Notes: generated from the letters alone by a model not told the origin. A stretch of DNA of 49,856 bases from Pseudomonadota bacterium (GCA_025357635.1 JANXOV010000148.1:1-49856); one strand, 5' to 3'. Counted from the stretch's first letter, positions 20,362-29,471 are shown. Translations and numbers: made by a program.

Positions 20362-21683
20362 GCCGCGCGGCGCCGAGCGCGCGAACCCTGGCGGCGAAGA
20401 CGGTGTTGGGCGTGATCGAAGAGGATCTGTCGCTCGAGGTCAGTCTCGAGCGCGTGCTCGCCAAAGCGCCGGCGCCGCTGCGGCCGGCGGTCCGCTCCTT
20501 GAGCTATGGCGCGATTCGCGGGTTCTTCCGCCATGAAGCGGTGCTGTCGCGATTGCTTTCACAGCCGCTCGACTCCATCGGCGGCGCGCCGCAGGTCATT
20601 TTATCCGTGGCATTGTTCGAACTCGAAGACGCGCGCTCGCCCGACTATGCGGTAGTGGACGCGGCGGTCACCTCCGCACGGGCGCTGGGCCTGAACAAAT
20701 TGACCGGCCTGATCAACGCCGTGCTGCGCCGCTATCTGCGCGAACGCAAGACGCTGGAGACGGATCTGGCGCGCAACCCCATCGTGCGCCACGCCTTCCC
20801 AGAGTGGATGGCGCAGCGACTGCGCACCGACTGGCCGATCCGCTGGACGCAGATTCTGGCGGCCTGCGACCGGCAGGCGCCGCTGTGGCTGCGGGTCAAT
20901 CCACAGCGCACGACGGATGCGCAGTATCTGGAACAGCTGCGCGCCGTCGGCAGGCAAGCGCAGCTGGCGCCGGGAGTCGCGCACGCCATCGTGCTGGAGG
21001 CCCCGTGTGAGGTGGAGGAGTTGCCGGGTTTCGCGCAAGGACTCGTTTCCGTCCAGGACCTGGCCGCCCAATGTGTGGCCTTTCCGCTGGCTTTGGCGCC
21101 TGGCCAGCGCGTGCTGGATGCCTGCGCCGCACCCGGCGGCAAGACCGCTTTGATCGCGGAACGGCAGGCGGATCTGAAAACGCTGCTGGCCATCGACATC
21201 GACGCAAGCCGGTTGCAGCGCATCGAGCAGACCCTTGCGCGCACCGGCAGCCGGGCTCAGGTACTGCAGGCCGATGTCGGGCTGCCGGCACAGTGGTGGG
21301 ACGGTGAACCCTTCGATCGCATCTTGCTGGATGCGCCGTGTTCGGCCCTGGGCGTGATCCGGCGGCATCCGGACATTCGCCTGCGCCGCCGTCCCTTCGA
21401 CATCGACAAGTTCGCCAAGTCCCAGGCCGCCTTGCTGCGCGCCGCGTGGCGCATGCTGGCGCCCGGCGGCCGGCTGGTGTACTCAACCTGCACGGTGACA
21501 CGGCGCGAAAATCATGACGTCATTGCGGTTTTTCTGGCAGAAACCGCGGATGCCACGCTGGTCCCGCCGGACAGTTGGGAGGGGTGGCCGGCCCTGGGGG
21601 AGAGCGATGGGTTCGGGATGCAGATCGTTCCAGGGGAGGCGGGCGCGGACGGCTTCTATTATGCTGCCCTGAGCAAGCAATGA
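20358..21683 (+). CDS. rsmB: 16S rRNA (cytosine(967)-C(5))-methyltransferase
   Basis: RsmB methylates C967 of 16S rRNA. The 441-residue protein has an N-terminal NusB-like RNA-binding domain (about 5-150) and a C-terminal SAM methyltransferase domain with ACAAPGGKTALIAE, the catalytic LLDAPCSALGVIRRHPDI cysteine and the second cysteine in YSTCT. The start is a TTG overlapping the fmt stop (TTGA), which gives the expected length; no ATG lies nearby. Its stop overlaps the ATG of the next gene. Confidence 0.95.
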   Translation: MSRAAPSARTLAAKTVLGVIEEDLSLEVSLERVLAKAPAPLRPAVRSLSYGAIRGFFRHEAVLSRLLSQPLDSIGGAPQVILSVALFELEDARSPDYAVVDAAVTSARALGLNKLTGLINAVLRRYLRERKTLETDLARNPIVRHAFPEWMAQRLRTDWPIRWTQILAACDRQAPLWLRVNPQRTTDAQYLEQLRAVGRQAQLAPGVAHAIVLEAPCEVEELPGFAQGLVSVQDLAAQCVAFPLALAPGQRVLDACAAPGGKTALIAERQADLKTLLAIDIDASRLQRIEQTLARTGSRAQVLQADVGLPAQWWDGEPFDRILLDAPCSALGVIRRHPDIRLRRRPFDIDKFAKSQAALLRAAWRMLAPGGRLVYSTCTVTRRENHDVIAVFLAETADATLVPPDSWEGWPALGESDGFGMQIVPGEAGADGFYYAALSKQ

Positions 21684-22258
21684 ACGCCAAGCCCCTTCAG
21701 TCCAGATCCTTGTTCGCCGCCGCCGTTCTGGCGCTGTTGAGCGCGCTCGCGCTCGCCGATGGCCTGGATGGCCGCTGCGAAGTGCGCTCCGCCGATCTCG
21801 CCCTCAAGGAGGGCGTGTACCATTTGAACGCGCGGCTGGAACTTCCCGTCACGCCGGCCGTCAAGCAGGGCCTTGCCGACGGCGTGCCGCTGTCGCTGCA
21901 GGCGGAATTGCTGATCGAACGCGAACGCCGCCTGCTGCCCAATGCCAATGTGGCCGAACTGACCCAGCGCTATCTCCTGCAATACAACGCGGTGAGCGCG
22001 CGCTACGTGCTGCGCAACGTCAACAGCGGCGAGCAGGAGTCCTTCGCCACGGTCGAAGACGCCTTGCTGCGCCTGTCGACGGTGCGCGACGTGCCGGTAT
22101 TGGACAAGAGTTTCATCCAGAGCGGCCCGCACTACGAAGCCAACGTCCGCATCAAGCTGGACTACGGCGCCGTTCCCATGACCGTGCGCATCCTGATGTT
22201 CTGGGTCAATGATTGGCACCGCGAAAGCGAGTGGTACACGTGGACGCTGCCGAACTAG
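21680..22258 (+). CDS. DUF4390 domain secreted protein
   Basis: This 192-residue protein has an N-terminal signal sequence (SLFAAAVLALLSALALA) and a DUF4390-type body with LNARLELPVTPAVKQGL, LTQRYLLQYNAVSARYVLRN, and a C-terminal WHRESEWYTWTLPN. The family is regularly encoded between rsmB and ntrY in gammaproteobacteria, and its function is unknown. The ATG at 21680 overlaps the rsmB stop (ATGA), and its end overlaps the start of the histidine kinase. Confidence 0.88.
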   Translation: MNAKPLQSRSLFAAAVLALLSALALADGLDGRCEVRSADLALKEGVYHLNARLELPVTPAVKQGLADGVPLSLQAELLIERERRLLPNANVAELTQRYLLQYNAVSARYVLRNVNSGEQESFATVEDALLRLSTVRDVPVLDKSFIQSGPHYEANVRIKLDYGAVPMTVRILMFWVNDWHRESEWYTWTLPN

Positions 22259-24489
22259 GCCGCCGCGCCGCGCTCGGGATTCGTAAGCACGGCTCCACCG
22301 CCCTGGCAGTTTCCGCGATCGCCCTGTGGCTGGCAGCTTTGCTGCTGCTGGCTTCGGCCGCGCAGAACTCGGCCGATTTTGACAAATGGCTGCCGTGGAT
22401 CCTGCTCATCAACATCACCGGACTCATCACGCTGTTCGTGCTGTTGGCGGGCAAACTGTTCCGGCTGGTGCGCGAATACCGGCGCAATGTGCCCGGCTCG
22501 CGGCTCACCGCGCGCACCGTCGCGGTGTTCAGCGTGCTCGCGGTGGGCCCGATCCTGGTGGTGTACTACTTCGCGCTGCAATTCCTGAATCGCGGCATCG
22601 ACAGCTGGTTCGAACTCGAAGTCAGCCAGGGGTTGAGCGACACGCGCGAGCTGTCGCGCGCCGCGCTGGATCTGCGGGTGCGTGAATTCCTGCAGCGTAC
22701 ACAAGGCGTGGCCCGCGAATTGTCGAACCTTCCGGATTTCGATCTGATCGGCACGCTGGATCGTGAGCGGCGGGCCACCGGCGCGCTGGAATTTTCAGTG
22801 ATCGGCTCGCAAACCCGGATTCTGGCCACCAGCTCCGACCGGCCACTGAACATGATCCCGCTGCCGGCGCCGGAGGAGATGATCGGGCAGGTGCGCCGCG
22901 GCCGGCCCTATGTCAGTCTGGATACGGATGTCGGCGGTGGCTACGTGATCCGCGCCGCCGCGCTGCTCGATGCCGAAGGCAACCCCGGCTCGCGCGTGCT
23001 CATCGCCTTGTATCCGGTTCCGCAGCAGTTGAGTCAACTCGCCGACACGGTGCAGCGCTCCTACATTCAATACGCCAATCTGGTGCAATTGCGCCAGCCG
23101 CTCAAGTCCACGCTGGCGCTCATTCTCACTTTCGTCGTGCTCATCTCCCTGCTGGCGGCGGTGTACGGCGCATTTTTCACCGCGCAACGCCTGGTCAAGC
23201 CGGTGCAGGATCTCATCGCCGGCACGCGCGCCGTGGCCAAGGGCGATTTCGACATGCGCCTGCCGCTGCCCTCGCGCGATGAACTCGGACATCTGGTGAT
23301 TTCCTTCAACGACATGACCAAGCGGCTGGCGCGCGCGCGCGAGGAAACCCGCCGCAGCCAGCAGGCCGTGGAGGCCGAGCGCGGCAGCCTGGCCGTCATT
23401 CTGGCGCGCCTGTCCACGGGCGTTGTGTCGCTGCAGCCGGATCTGACGGTGCGCACGGCCAATCAGGCTGCCAGCGCCATATTGGGCGTGGATCTGGAAG
23501 CGGCCGTGGGCAAGCAGTTGGAACAGTCCCTGGGCGAAAGTCCGTTGTTCAATCAATTCCTGGCCACGATCAATGAGCGCCTGAGCGACGGCCGGCTGGA
23601 CTGGCGCGAGCAGATCGAACTGCTGTCCGAGTCGGGCAAACGGGTGCTGATGTGCGCCTGCACCACGCTGCCCAGTGAAACCGGCGGCGCTCCCGGCGTG
23701 GTGCTGGTGTTTGACGACATCACAACGCTCCTGCAGGCGCAGCGCGATGCGGCCTGGGGCGAGGTGGCACGCCGGCTGGCGCACGAGATCAAGAATCCGC
23801 TGACGCCCATCCAGCTTTCCGCCGAGCGCATGCGGCGCAAATTCCTGGGCAGCATGAATGCAGCGGATGCCCAGATCCTGGAGCGCGCGACCCACACCAT
23901 CGTGGCTCAAGTCGATGCGATGAAGCAGATGGTCAACGCCTTCAGCGAGTACGCCCGCGCCCCCGACATGCACGTCTCGAGGTTCGATTTGAACCAACTC
24001 ATCACCGAAGTGGTCGATTTGTACAGGGTCCAGGCGAGCGCCGCGGAACTCAAGCTCAACCTCGATGCGCACCTGCCCGAGGTTGCCGCCGATCGGGTGC
24101 GTATTCGCCAGATCCTCAACAACCTCCTGACCAATTCCCTCGAAGCGCTGGAGGGCAAAGTAGGGGCACGTATTGATATCCAGACGCATGTCGCGGAGGA
24201 TTCAGGACAACTGCAGGCGGCGATCATCGTGGCCGACAACGGCCCCGGCTTTCAGCGGGAACTGATCGGCACGGTGTTCGATCCCTACGTCACCAGCAAG
24301 CCGAAGGGAACCGGGCTGGGGCTGGCCATCGTCAAGAAGATCGTCGAGGAGCATGGTGGGCGAATCGAGGCAGACAATCCGCGTACGGGGGGAGCCCGGG
24401 TACGCATCTTATTGCCGCTTGGCGAAAGCGCCCGCGGCAAGTCCACGCGTGAAGCACGCAAGGGCGAATTGAGGAGAGAACGAGCATGA
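22240..24489 (+). CDS. ntrY: NtrY-like membrane sensor histidine kinase
   Basis: This kinase of about 749 residues has membrane helices near residues 23-44 and 52-72, a third near 95-115, an extracytoplasmic region, another helix at about 295-318, then HAMP, PAS, HisKA and HATPase domains. The phosphorylated histidine is in RRLAHEIKNPLTPIQLSAER; N-box (LTNSLEAL), DNGPGF and GTGLGLAIVKKI motifs complete the ATP site. Starts at GTG 22240, GTG 22231 or TTG 22213 are all possible; I prefer 22240 because it overlaps the previous gene least. The kinase looks fully competent, in contrast to the partner regulator, whose ATG overlaps its stop by 4 bp. Confidence 0.9.
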   Translation: MDAAELGRRAALGIRKHGSTALAVSAIALWLAALLLLASAAQNSADFDKWLPWILLINITGLITLFVLLAGKLFRLVREYRRNVPGSRLTARTVAVFSVLAVGPILVVYYFALQFLNRGIDSWFELEVSQGLSDTRELSRAALDLRVREFLQRTQGVARELSNLPDFDLIGTLDRERRATGALEFSVIGSQTRILATSSDRPLNMIPLPAPEEMIGQVRRGRPYVSLDTDVGGGYVIRAAALLDAEGNPGSRVLIALYPVPQQLSQLADTVQRSYIQYANLVQLRQPLKSTLALILTFVVLISLLAAVYGAFFTAQRLVKPVQDLIAGTRAVAKGDFDMRLPLPSRDELGHLVISFNDMTKRLARAREETRRSQQAVEAERGSLAVILARLSTGVVSLQPDLTVRTANQAASAILGVDLEAAVGKQLEQSLGESPLFNQFLATINERLSDGRLDWREQIELLSESGKRVLMCACTTLPSETGGAPGVVLVFDDITTLLQAQRDAAWGEVARRLAHEIKNPLTPIQLSAERMRRKFLGSMNAADAQILERATHTIVAQVDAMKQMVNAFSEYARAPDMHVSRFDLNQLITEVVDLYRVQASAAELKLNLDAHLPEVAADRVRIRQILNNLLTNSLEALEGKVGARIDIQTHVAEDSGQLQAAIIVADNGPGFQRELIGTVFDPYVTSKPKGTGLGLAIVKKIVEEHGGRIEADNPRTGGARVRILLPLGESARGKSTREARKGELRRERA

Positions 24490-25847
24490 GTGCCGCAAGA
24501 ATACTGGTCGTGGACGATGAATCGGACATCCGCGGTCTGTTGAAAGAAATTCTCTCCGAAGAAGGCTACGACGTCGAAGTGGCTGCCAATGGCGCGCAGG
24601 CACGAACCTCGCGTGCATCGCGCACGCCGGACCTGGTGCTGCTGGACATCTGGATGCCCGATACGGATGGCATCACTCTGCTGCGCGAATGGTCCGCGAA
24701 TGATGTGGATGAATGCCCGGTGGTCATGATGTCCGGACATGGGACGGTGGAGACGGCGGTGGAGGCCACCCGTCTGGGCGCCTTCGACTTTGTCGAAAAG
24801 CCATTGTCCCTGACCAAGCTGCTGCGCACCGTGGAGCGCGCATTGGATTCGGGCCGGCGCAAGCGCCAGTCGGGCCGCGCGCAGGGGACGCCGCTGATCG
24901 CCCCGATCGGCAAGAGCAAGGTCACCCTCATGCTGCGCGAGCAGCTGCAGCAGAGCGCGCCCAGCAATTCACCGGTGCTGCTGGTGGGCGAGCTGGGTTC
25001 GGGTCGCGAGGCGTATGCGCGCTATCTACACTCGCTCAGCCCGCGCTCGCTGAAGCCCTTCATTTCCATCATCCCGGCTAGCCTTGCGACCGACCCCGCG
25101 GCGGCGCTGTTCGGCAGTGAACGCGACGGCAAGGTCGATGCGGGCCTGTTGGAGCAGGCCGGCGGCGGCTCGGTCTACATCAACACGCTTGAAGACCTGA
25201 GTCCCGAGGCGCAGCGGCTCATTGTCGGCGCCATCGAACAGAACGGCTTCACGCGCGTCGGCGGCCGGCAACGCGTGGCGCTCAACGTGCGCTGGATCGC
25301 CTCTGCGCAGCCCGGATTTGAACAGCAAAGCGGACCGCAGGCGCTGCGCCGCGACCTCATCGCGCACCTGAACGTGATCACGCTGCGCGTGCCGCCGCTG
25401 CGCGAATTTGCCGAAGACGTGCCCGACTTGTTGCGCTACTACGTCGACCGGCTGGTCGATGATCAGCATCTGCCGCTGCGCCGCTTCAGCGTCGCAGCGC
25501 AGAACCGGCTGCGCAACTATCCCTGGCCCGGCAATGTCGGGGAGCTCAAGAGCCTGGTGCAGCGCCTGCTGATCCTGGGCGCCGACGAGGAGATCCGCCT
25601 CGAAGAAATCGAACGTGAACTCGTGGTGCAGTCGCCCACGAACGAGCCCCTGGTGAAGCAGGATCTGCTGGCGCTGCCCTTGCGCGAAGCGCGCGAACAT
25701 TTCGAGCGTGCCTATCTTCAGCAGCAGCTGCAGCTGTGCAACGGCAAGGTGGGGCAGCTGGCCAAGCGGGTCGGCATGGAGCGCACCCATCTGTACCGCA
25801 AGCTGCGCGCGCTCGGTGTTGACTTCAAACAGCTGGGCGATGACTGA
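24486..25847 (+). CDS. NtrX-like response regulator with a degenerate sigma-54 activator domain
   Basis: The 453-residue protein has an intact receiver domain (VDDE near residue 10, phospho-acceptor in LVLLDIWMPD, lysine in FVEKPLS), an AAA+ type domain at about 140-375 and an intact Fis-type helix-turn-helix at the C-terminus (KVGQLAKRVGMERTHLYRKLRALG). The AAA+ domain has lost its activity motifs: Walker A reads GELGSGRE with arginine for lysine, Walker B reads SVYINTLEDL where GTLFLDEIGD is expected, and the GAFTGA loop that touches sigma-54 is missing. It should therefore bind DNA and be phosphorylated by the adjacent kinase but not drive sigma-54 promoters. The frame is clean, so this is divergence, not decay. 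Confidence 0.88.
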   Translation: MSAARILVVDDESDIRGLLKEILSEEGYDVEVAANGAQARTSRASRTPDLVLLDIWMPDTDGITLLREWSANDVDECPVVMMSGHGTVETAVEATRLGAFDFVEKPLSLTKLLRTVERALDSGRRKRQSGRAQGTPLIAPIGKSKVTLMLREQLQQSAPSNSPVLLVGELGSGREAYARYLHSLSPRSLKPFISIIPASLATDPAAALFGSERDGKVDAGLLEQAGGGSVYINTLEDLSPEAQRLIVGAIEQNGFTRVGGRQRVALNVRWIASAQPGFEQQSGPQALRRDLIAHLNVITLRVPPLREFAEDVPDLLRYYVDRLVDDQHLPLRRFSVAAQNRLRNYPWPGNVGELKSLVQRLLILGADEEIRLEEIERELVVQSPTNEPLVKQDLLALPLREAREHFERAYLQQQLQLCNGKVGQLAKRVGMERTHLYRKLRALGVDFKQLGDD

Positions 25848-25873
25848 TCAGGCATCGCTCGTCGGCCCGCGCT

Positions 25874-26317
25874 CTACCGGTGGGCGAGCAGCCAGAGATA
25901 CATCAGCGTCGCGATCATGCTGAGGGCGGTGCGGACGCCGTGAAGCCGTCCCCATCTGATCAGCAACCCACGCGTCTCTTTGCTCGAAAGATCGCGGTCC
26001 GGCGCCAGCAGTTTGTGATTTGTCGGCATGATGAGGCCGAATGTGAAAGGCACGACGGCGCCCACGAGCAAGGCCGCGATGAGCCAGCCCACTGAGCCGG
26101 TCTGAAACCAGGCCGCGAGGCCGCAGACACAGCTGATCAGCGCCAGCGGCGCCTGCAGCCAGGTGGCGCGTTTGTAACTGGGCGCCCATTGCAGTGCGGC
26201 TGTGAGGGTCTGCAGACCCATCCGGGCAGGGTGCTCCACAACGTTGATGTAAAGCGCTGCCCCGGCGAACAAGGCGGCGCAAAGCGTCGCGAAGAATTGC
26301 AGTATCTGAATCGACAC
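25874..26317 (-). CDS. DUF1772 membrane protein
   Basis: This 147-residue protein has four predicted membrane helices (about residues 3-25, 50-70, 77-98 and 125-144) and the DUF1772 pattern: LFAGAALYINVVEHPAR near the N-terminus, PFTFGLIMPTNHKLLAP in the middle and WGRLHGVRTALS near the end. I start at GTG 26317, which is preceded by TGAGG; the open frame upstream to 26431 lacks such a site. The family includes anthrone oxygenase-like proteins, but function here is unknown. It is convergent with the ntrX-like gene and divergent from slt. Confidence 0.82.
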   Translation of the reverse strand: MSIQILQFFATLCAALFAGAALYINVVEHPARMGLQTLTAALQWAPSYKRATWLQAPLALISCVCGLAAWFQTGSVGWLIAALLVGAVVPFTFGLIMPTNHKLLAPDRDLSSKETRGLLIRWGRLHGVRTALSMIATLMYLWLLAHR

Positions 26318-26429
26318 GAGAACCTCACTTTGTCCCACGAAACGGGATGAACCAACGCACCCTGATGCCAACGCGTTTCCGAGGAAAGCGCGCGAGTCGC
26401 ACAATACACGACAAGAGCCGGATTGAATC

Positions 26430-28397
26430 ATGCGCGCGAGCCTTTACTATGCCCGGATGCAATCCAGTTCCAGCCGGGTCATCGTTTTTTGCGCTTTTTT
26501 GGCGTTCGGTTCAATCCACGCGCGCGCAACACCGGGGTCCGAAGCCGGCGTCCGGCAACAGTTCATGTCCGCGATGCTTCGCGTCCAATCCAGGCAGCAA
26601 GATCTGCCGGATACGGCGGCGCTCGTGGCGTACCCGATCTATGGATATCTGCAGTCCGCACGCCTGCGCCGCGACCTGCTGCAGGGCGCAACTGAAGACC
26701 TGGATTCCCGAATCGATGCGTTCATGGTTGAGCACACTGGCCGGCCCGTCACTCGCACACTGCGCCGCGACTGGCTGCTGAGCCTCGGAGCGCGCCAGCG
26801 CTGGGACTGGTTTCTGCCGCGCTCTGCCGAGGCGGGCGATCCGGCGGTGATCTGCCTGCGGCTCTCGGGTCAGCTGTCAACGGGTGAGGAAGCCGGTCTG
26901 CGGGATGCCGCGTTGGCTCGCTGGCGTCTGCCGCAAGCGCAACCGCCCGAATGCGATGCAGTGTTTGCCTGGCTGCGGCAGCAGAATCTGCTGACCCCGG
27001 CATTGGCGCAGGAGCGTACCCGTGCGGCACTCACCGCCGAGAACTGGCGCCTGGCGCGCGATTTCGTCAACGACGTGCCGGCGCCGCAAAATGCGCCGCT
27101 GCTGCAGTGGATCCGGCTGCTGCAAGCCCCTCGGTCCGAACTGGAGGCGCTCGCGCAAGATGCGGCGCTTGCGGTTGAAACGCGTGCGCTGGTCGCGGGC
27201 TTCACGCGGCTGGCCATCGCAGATTTTCCGGCAGCGGCGACCCTGCTCCCCGCCATCCTGCAGCGGGCTGATATTGCGGCCGAATCAAAAAGTCAACTGC
27301 AGCGCGCGGCGGCACTGGGCGGCGCCTACTCGCGCAATCTCGACGCGGTGACCGCGTTCGATCAGGTCCCCGCTGCGTTGGTTGATACGACGGTACAGGA
27401 ATGGCGCGCGCGAGCCGCGCTCTGGGCAGGCAACTTCGACAAGGCGCTCGCATGGCTGGAGCAGATGCCGCCCGATCTTGCGGCGCAGCCGCGCTGGCGC
27501 TACTGGCGTGCACGTGCGCTTGAACAAACGCAAGGACCGGAAGCTGCAAAGCCATTGTACGAAGGACTCGCGGCGGAGCGCGACTACTATGGATATCTCG
27601 CAGCCGACAGGATTCATTCCAAGTACCAGTTGAACGCCCGGCCATTGCGCATCGACCCGGCTGTACAAAAATCGCTGTCCGCCGACGCCGGATTGATCCG
27701 GGCGCACGACTTGTTCGATTGCAATCTTTACGATGAGGCGACGGTGGAGTGGGCTGTGGCATTGGCCAATGCCGATCCGCACATCAAGGCGCAAGCCGCA
27801 ATTCTCGCCTCGCGCTGGGGCTGGTATGCGCAATCGATCGCGGTGCTGGCGCAGCTCGGACAATGGGACGACGTGCGGTTGCGCTATCCGCGCCCCTTTG
27901 ATGCGATTGTCGCGCATGCCAGTCAGCGCACGAAGGTTCCCGGCGAGTGGATCTACGCGGTGATGCGGCAAGAAAGTCTGTATCGCCCGCAAGCCGTTTC
28001 ATCCGCCGGCGCACGGGGACTGATGCAGGTGCTTCCGTCGACCGCTGCCGCACTGGCCAAGCGTTGGAAGGTGACGTTGGCGTCGCGCGACGCACTGTTC
28101 GATCCCGCGCCGGCGACACTGCTGGGCGCGGCACACTTGCGCGAACTGCTGGATGACTACGCCGGGGCACTGCCGCTGAGTCTTGCCGCATACAACGCCG
28201 GCGCCGTGCCGGTTGCGCGCTGGCTGCCGGACCGTTCGATGGATGCCGACATCTGGATCGAGAACATCCCCTATGCGGAAACCCGCAGCTACGTGCAGCG
28301 CGTTCTCGAACACATTGTGGCCTTCGCGTGGGCAGGCAAGGCGCCGTTGCCGCGTTTGGTGACGTTGATGCCTTCGGTGGCGGCCGTGCCGCAATAG
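26430..28397 (+). CDS. slt: Soluble lytic murein transglycosylase
   Basis: This periplasmic enzyme cleaves the glycan strands of peptidoglycan to give 1,6-anhydro products. The 655-residue protein has a signal peptide (cut near HARA-TP), a long alpha-helical superhelix of about 430 residues typical of Slt70, and a C-terminal lysozyme-like domain with the catalytic glutamate in AVMRQESLYRPQAVS followed by SAGARGLMQVLPSTA and AYNAG. ATG 26430 or 26457 could be the start; the second leaves a more typical signal peptide. No downstream gene is on its transcript for over 300 bp. Confidence 0.93.
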   Translation: MRASLYYARMQSSSSRVIVFCAFLAFGSIHARATPGSEAGVRQQFMSAMLRVQSRQQDLPDTAALVAYPIYGYLQSARLRRDLLQGATEDLDSRIDAFMVEHTGRPVTRTLRRDWLLSLGARQRWDWFLPRSAEAGDPAVICLRLSGQLSTGEEAGLRDAALARWRLPQAQPPECDAVFAWLRQQNLLTPALAQERTRAALTAENWRLARDFVNDVPAPQNAPLLQWIRLLQAPRSELEALAQDAALAVETRALVAGFTRLAIADFPAAATLLPAILQRADIAAESKSQLQRAAALGGAYSRNLDAVTAFDQVPAALVDTTVQEWRARAALWAGNFDKALAWLEQMPPDLAAQPRWRYWRARALEQTQGPEAAKPLYEGLAAERDYYGYLAADRIHSKYQLNARPLRIDPAVQKSLSADAGLIRAHDLFDCNLYDEATVEWAVALANADPHIKAQAAILASRWGWYAQSIAVLAQLGQWDDVRLRYPRPFDAIVAHASQRTKVPGEWIYAVMRQESLYRPQAVSSAGARGLMQVLPSTAAALAKRWKVTLASRDALFDPAPATLLGAAHLRELLDDYAGALPLSLAAYNAGAVPVARWLPDRSMDADIWIENIPYAETRSYVQRVLEHIVAFAWAGKAPLPRLVTLMPSVAAVPQ

Positions 28398-28723
28398 CCG
28401 CGGTAGGTGAACCCGTCCTATTCAAATTGCCACACCACGCGTTGGCAGTTGACCCGAGCCTACGAGGGAGCAACGCGCGAGATCGTGGCATTTGGCAATC
28501 GCATGTATCACGGCCAGGTCGGCGCAACGCAATGCCGTCGTTCGGCAGCCCCAGCCTTCACTACCATTTCTTTTCGCAGGACCCGAATCCGTCTTCGTCC
28601 TACACGCGGGGATTCCGGCGCCCTGCACGCCGTAGAAAAATCGATGTCAGGATACTTTGCAATTGGCTGAAGATTCAGTCATGCGACGGCCGCTCGCCGT
28701 AACCATCAAACTGGAGTCGCGTC
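28398..28723 (+). other. Gene-poor stretch upstream of the CsbD gene
   Basis: About 326 bp without a gene I can support; the short frames here lack ribosome sites and recognisable sequence. It contains CGTCCTACACG at 28596-28606, an 11-mer that returns exactly at 30946, and it must hold the promoter of the CsbD gene. Confidence 0.5.
28596..28606 (+). repeat. CGTCCTACACG element, copy 1
   Basis: This exact 11-mer occurs again at 30946-30956, and its core TCCTACACG occurs at 32705-32713. All copies lie upstream of small stress-type genes, and the core resembles the half site of two CGTAGG-N6-CCTACG palindromes in the same region. Confidence 0.4.
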
Positions 28724-28915
28724 ATGGGAATCAATAAGGATCAGGTGGAAGGCCGCGCAAAGGAAGCCGGCGGAAAAGTGCAGGAGGAATTTGGCAGGTT
28801 GACGGGCAACAAGACGCAACAGGCCAAAGGCCTTGTCAACCAGGTCGCCGGCAAAGGTCAGGCCAATGTCGGTGATCTGACTGAGAAAGTTAAACACGAC
28901 TTGAAGAAACCGTAA
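28724..28915 (+). CDS. CsbD family stress-response protein
   Basis: This small hydrophilic protein of 63 residues matches the CsbD family: MGINKDQVEGRAKEAGGKVQ, the central LTGNKTQQAKG, and alternating charged and glycine residues to the end. CsbD proteins are abundant in general stress responses; their molecular role is unknown. GGAG lies 8 bp before the ATG. It stands 49 bp before a BON-domain gene, a frequent neighbour in stress clusters. Confidence 0.92.
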   Translation: MGINKDQVEGRAKEAGGKVQEEFGRLTGNKTQQAKGLVNQVAGKGQANVGDLTEKVKHDLKKP

Positions 28916-28963
28916 GCTGCTCTCACGGCGCATCAACATCATCAATTAATTGAGGAAAATCAA

Positions 28964-29277
28964 ATGAAAAAAATCTTCCTGTTCACCTTCATCGCCGTTG
29001 GCGCCGCCGGTGCAATGTCGGTTGTCGCCGCGGAGGCTGCCGACGCTGGCGTCTACGTCACAGATTCGGTCATCACCACCAAGGTCAAGGCCAAATTGGC
29101 GGCGAAGCATATGTCCACGCTGACCAAGATCTCGGTCGATACCGATAAGGACGGTGTAGTGTAGTAGTGTATCTGAGCGGCAATGCGCCCACGAAGGACG
29201 CAAGCGATCTGGCAGAGATGATTGCGAAAGACACCGACGGCGTGCGATCGGTTCACAACAAGATCGTGGTCGAGTAA
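28964..29277 (+). pseudogene. BON-domain periplasmic protein, frameshifted by an 8-bp tandem duplication
   Basis: The gene starts at ATG 28964 with a good GAGGA site and a signal peptide (cut near VVAAEA). It encodes the first half of a BON domain (VTDSVITTKVKAKLAA) up to residue 66, where TAG stops it at 29162-29164. The second half continues in the next frame: YLSGNAPTKDASDLAEMIAK and GVRSVHNKIVVE, ending with TAA at 29275. The break is an exact duplication, GTAGTGTA at 29156-29163 and again at 29164-29171. With one copy removed, one uninterrupted protein of about 101 residues results. BON proteins such as OsmY protect the envelope under osmotic stress. Either a recent mutation or a reversible slippage site is possible. 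Confidence 0.85.
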
Positions 29278-29290
29278 AACTCGCTGATGG

Positions 29291-29320
29291 CAACGGGTTC
29301 TCCGCACGGAGGACCCGTTG
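29291..29320 (+). terminator. Strong hairpin after the BON gene
   Basis: CAACGGGTTCTCCG pairs with CGGAGGACCCGTTG across a 2-base gap, with a single G-U pair; in practice the tip opens to a larger loop. It lies 14 bp after the BON stop. There is no clear T-run, so it may stabilise the 3' end or act as a weak terminator. Confidence 0.55.
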
Positions 29321-29393
29321 ACTTGCCATGAAATCAACGCAAGCTCCAGTAAAGCGTAATGAATCATCGCGCGATCTCGAATTCGGCCGCCCC

Positions 29394-29471
29394 TCAGTGC
29401 ATGATTAAATAGACAACGACCAACACGATGGCTGGTACGCCGAGTATCCAGCCCAAAAAGTATTTACCCAT
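29394..29471 (-). CDS. 25-residue single-helix membrane peptide
   Basis: On the minus strand, ATG at 29471 is preceded by GGAGA five bases upstream and opens 25 codons ending in TGA at 29394. The product begins MGKYFLGWILGVPAIVLVVV and finishes with five more residues ending in histidine. It is one membrane helix with a lysine and aromatic residues at the N-terminal end. Short peptides of this style, with a GWxLGVPxIVL core, occur as unannotated genes in many proteobacteria as far as I recall; no function is known to me. Its position in the stress cluster suggests a stress role. The CGTAGG-N6-CCTACG palindrome lies about 92 bp upstream of its start. Confidence 0.72.
   Translation of the reverse strand: MGKYFLGWILGVPAIVLVVVYLIMH

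Noticed and set aside
22795-24189. A 464-codon minus-strand frame within the ntrY gene
   Set aside because: Antisense shadow of a complete histidine kinase; no ribosome site or domain.
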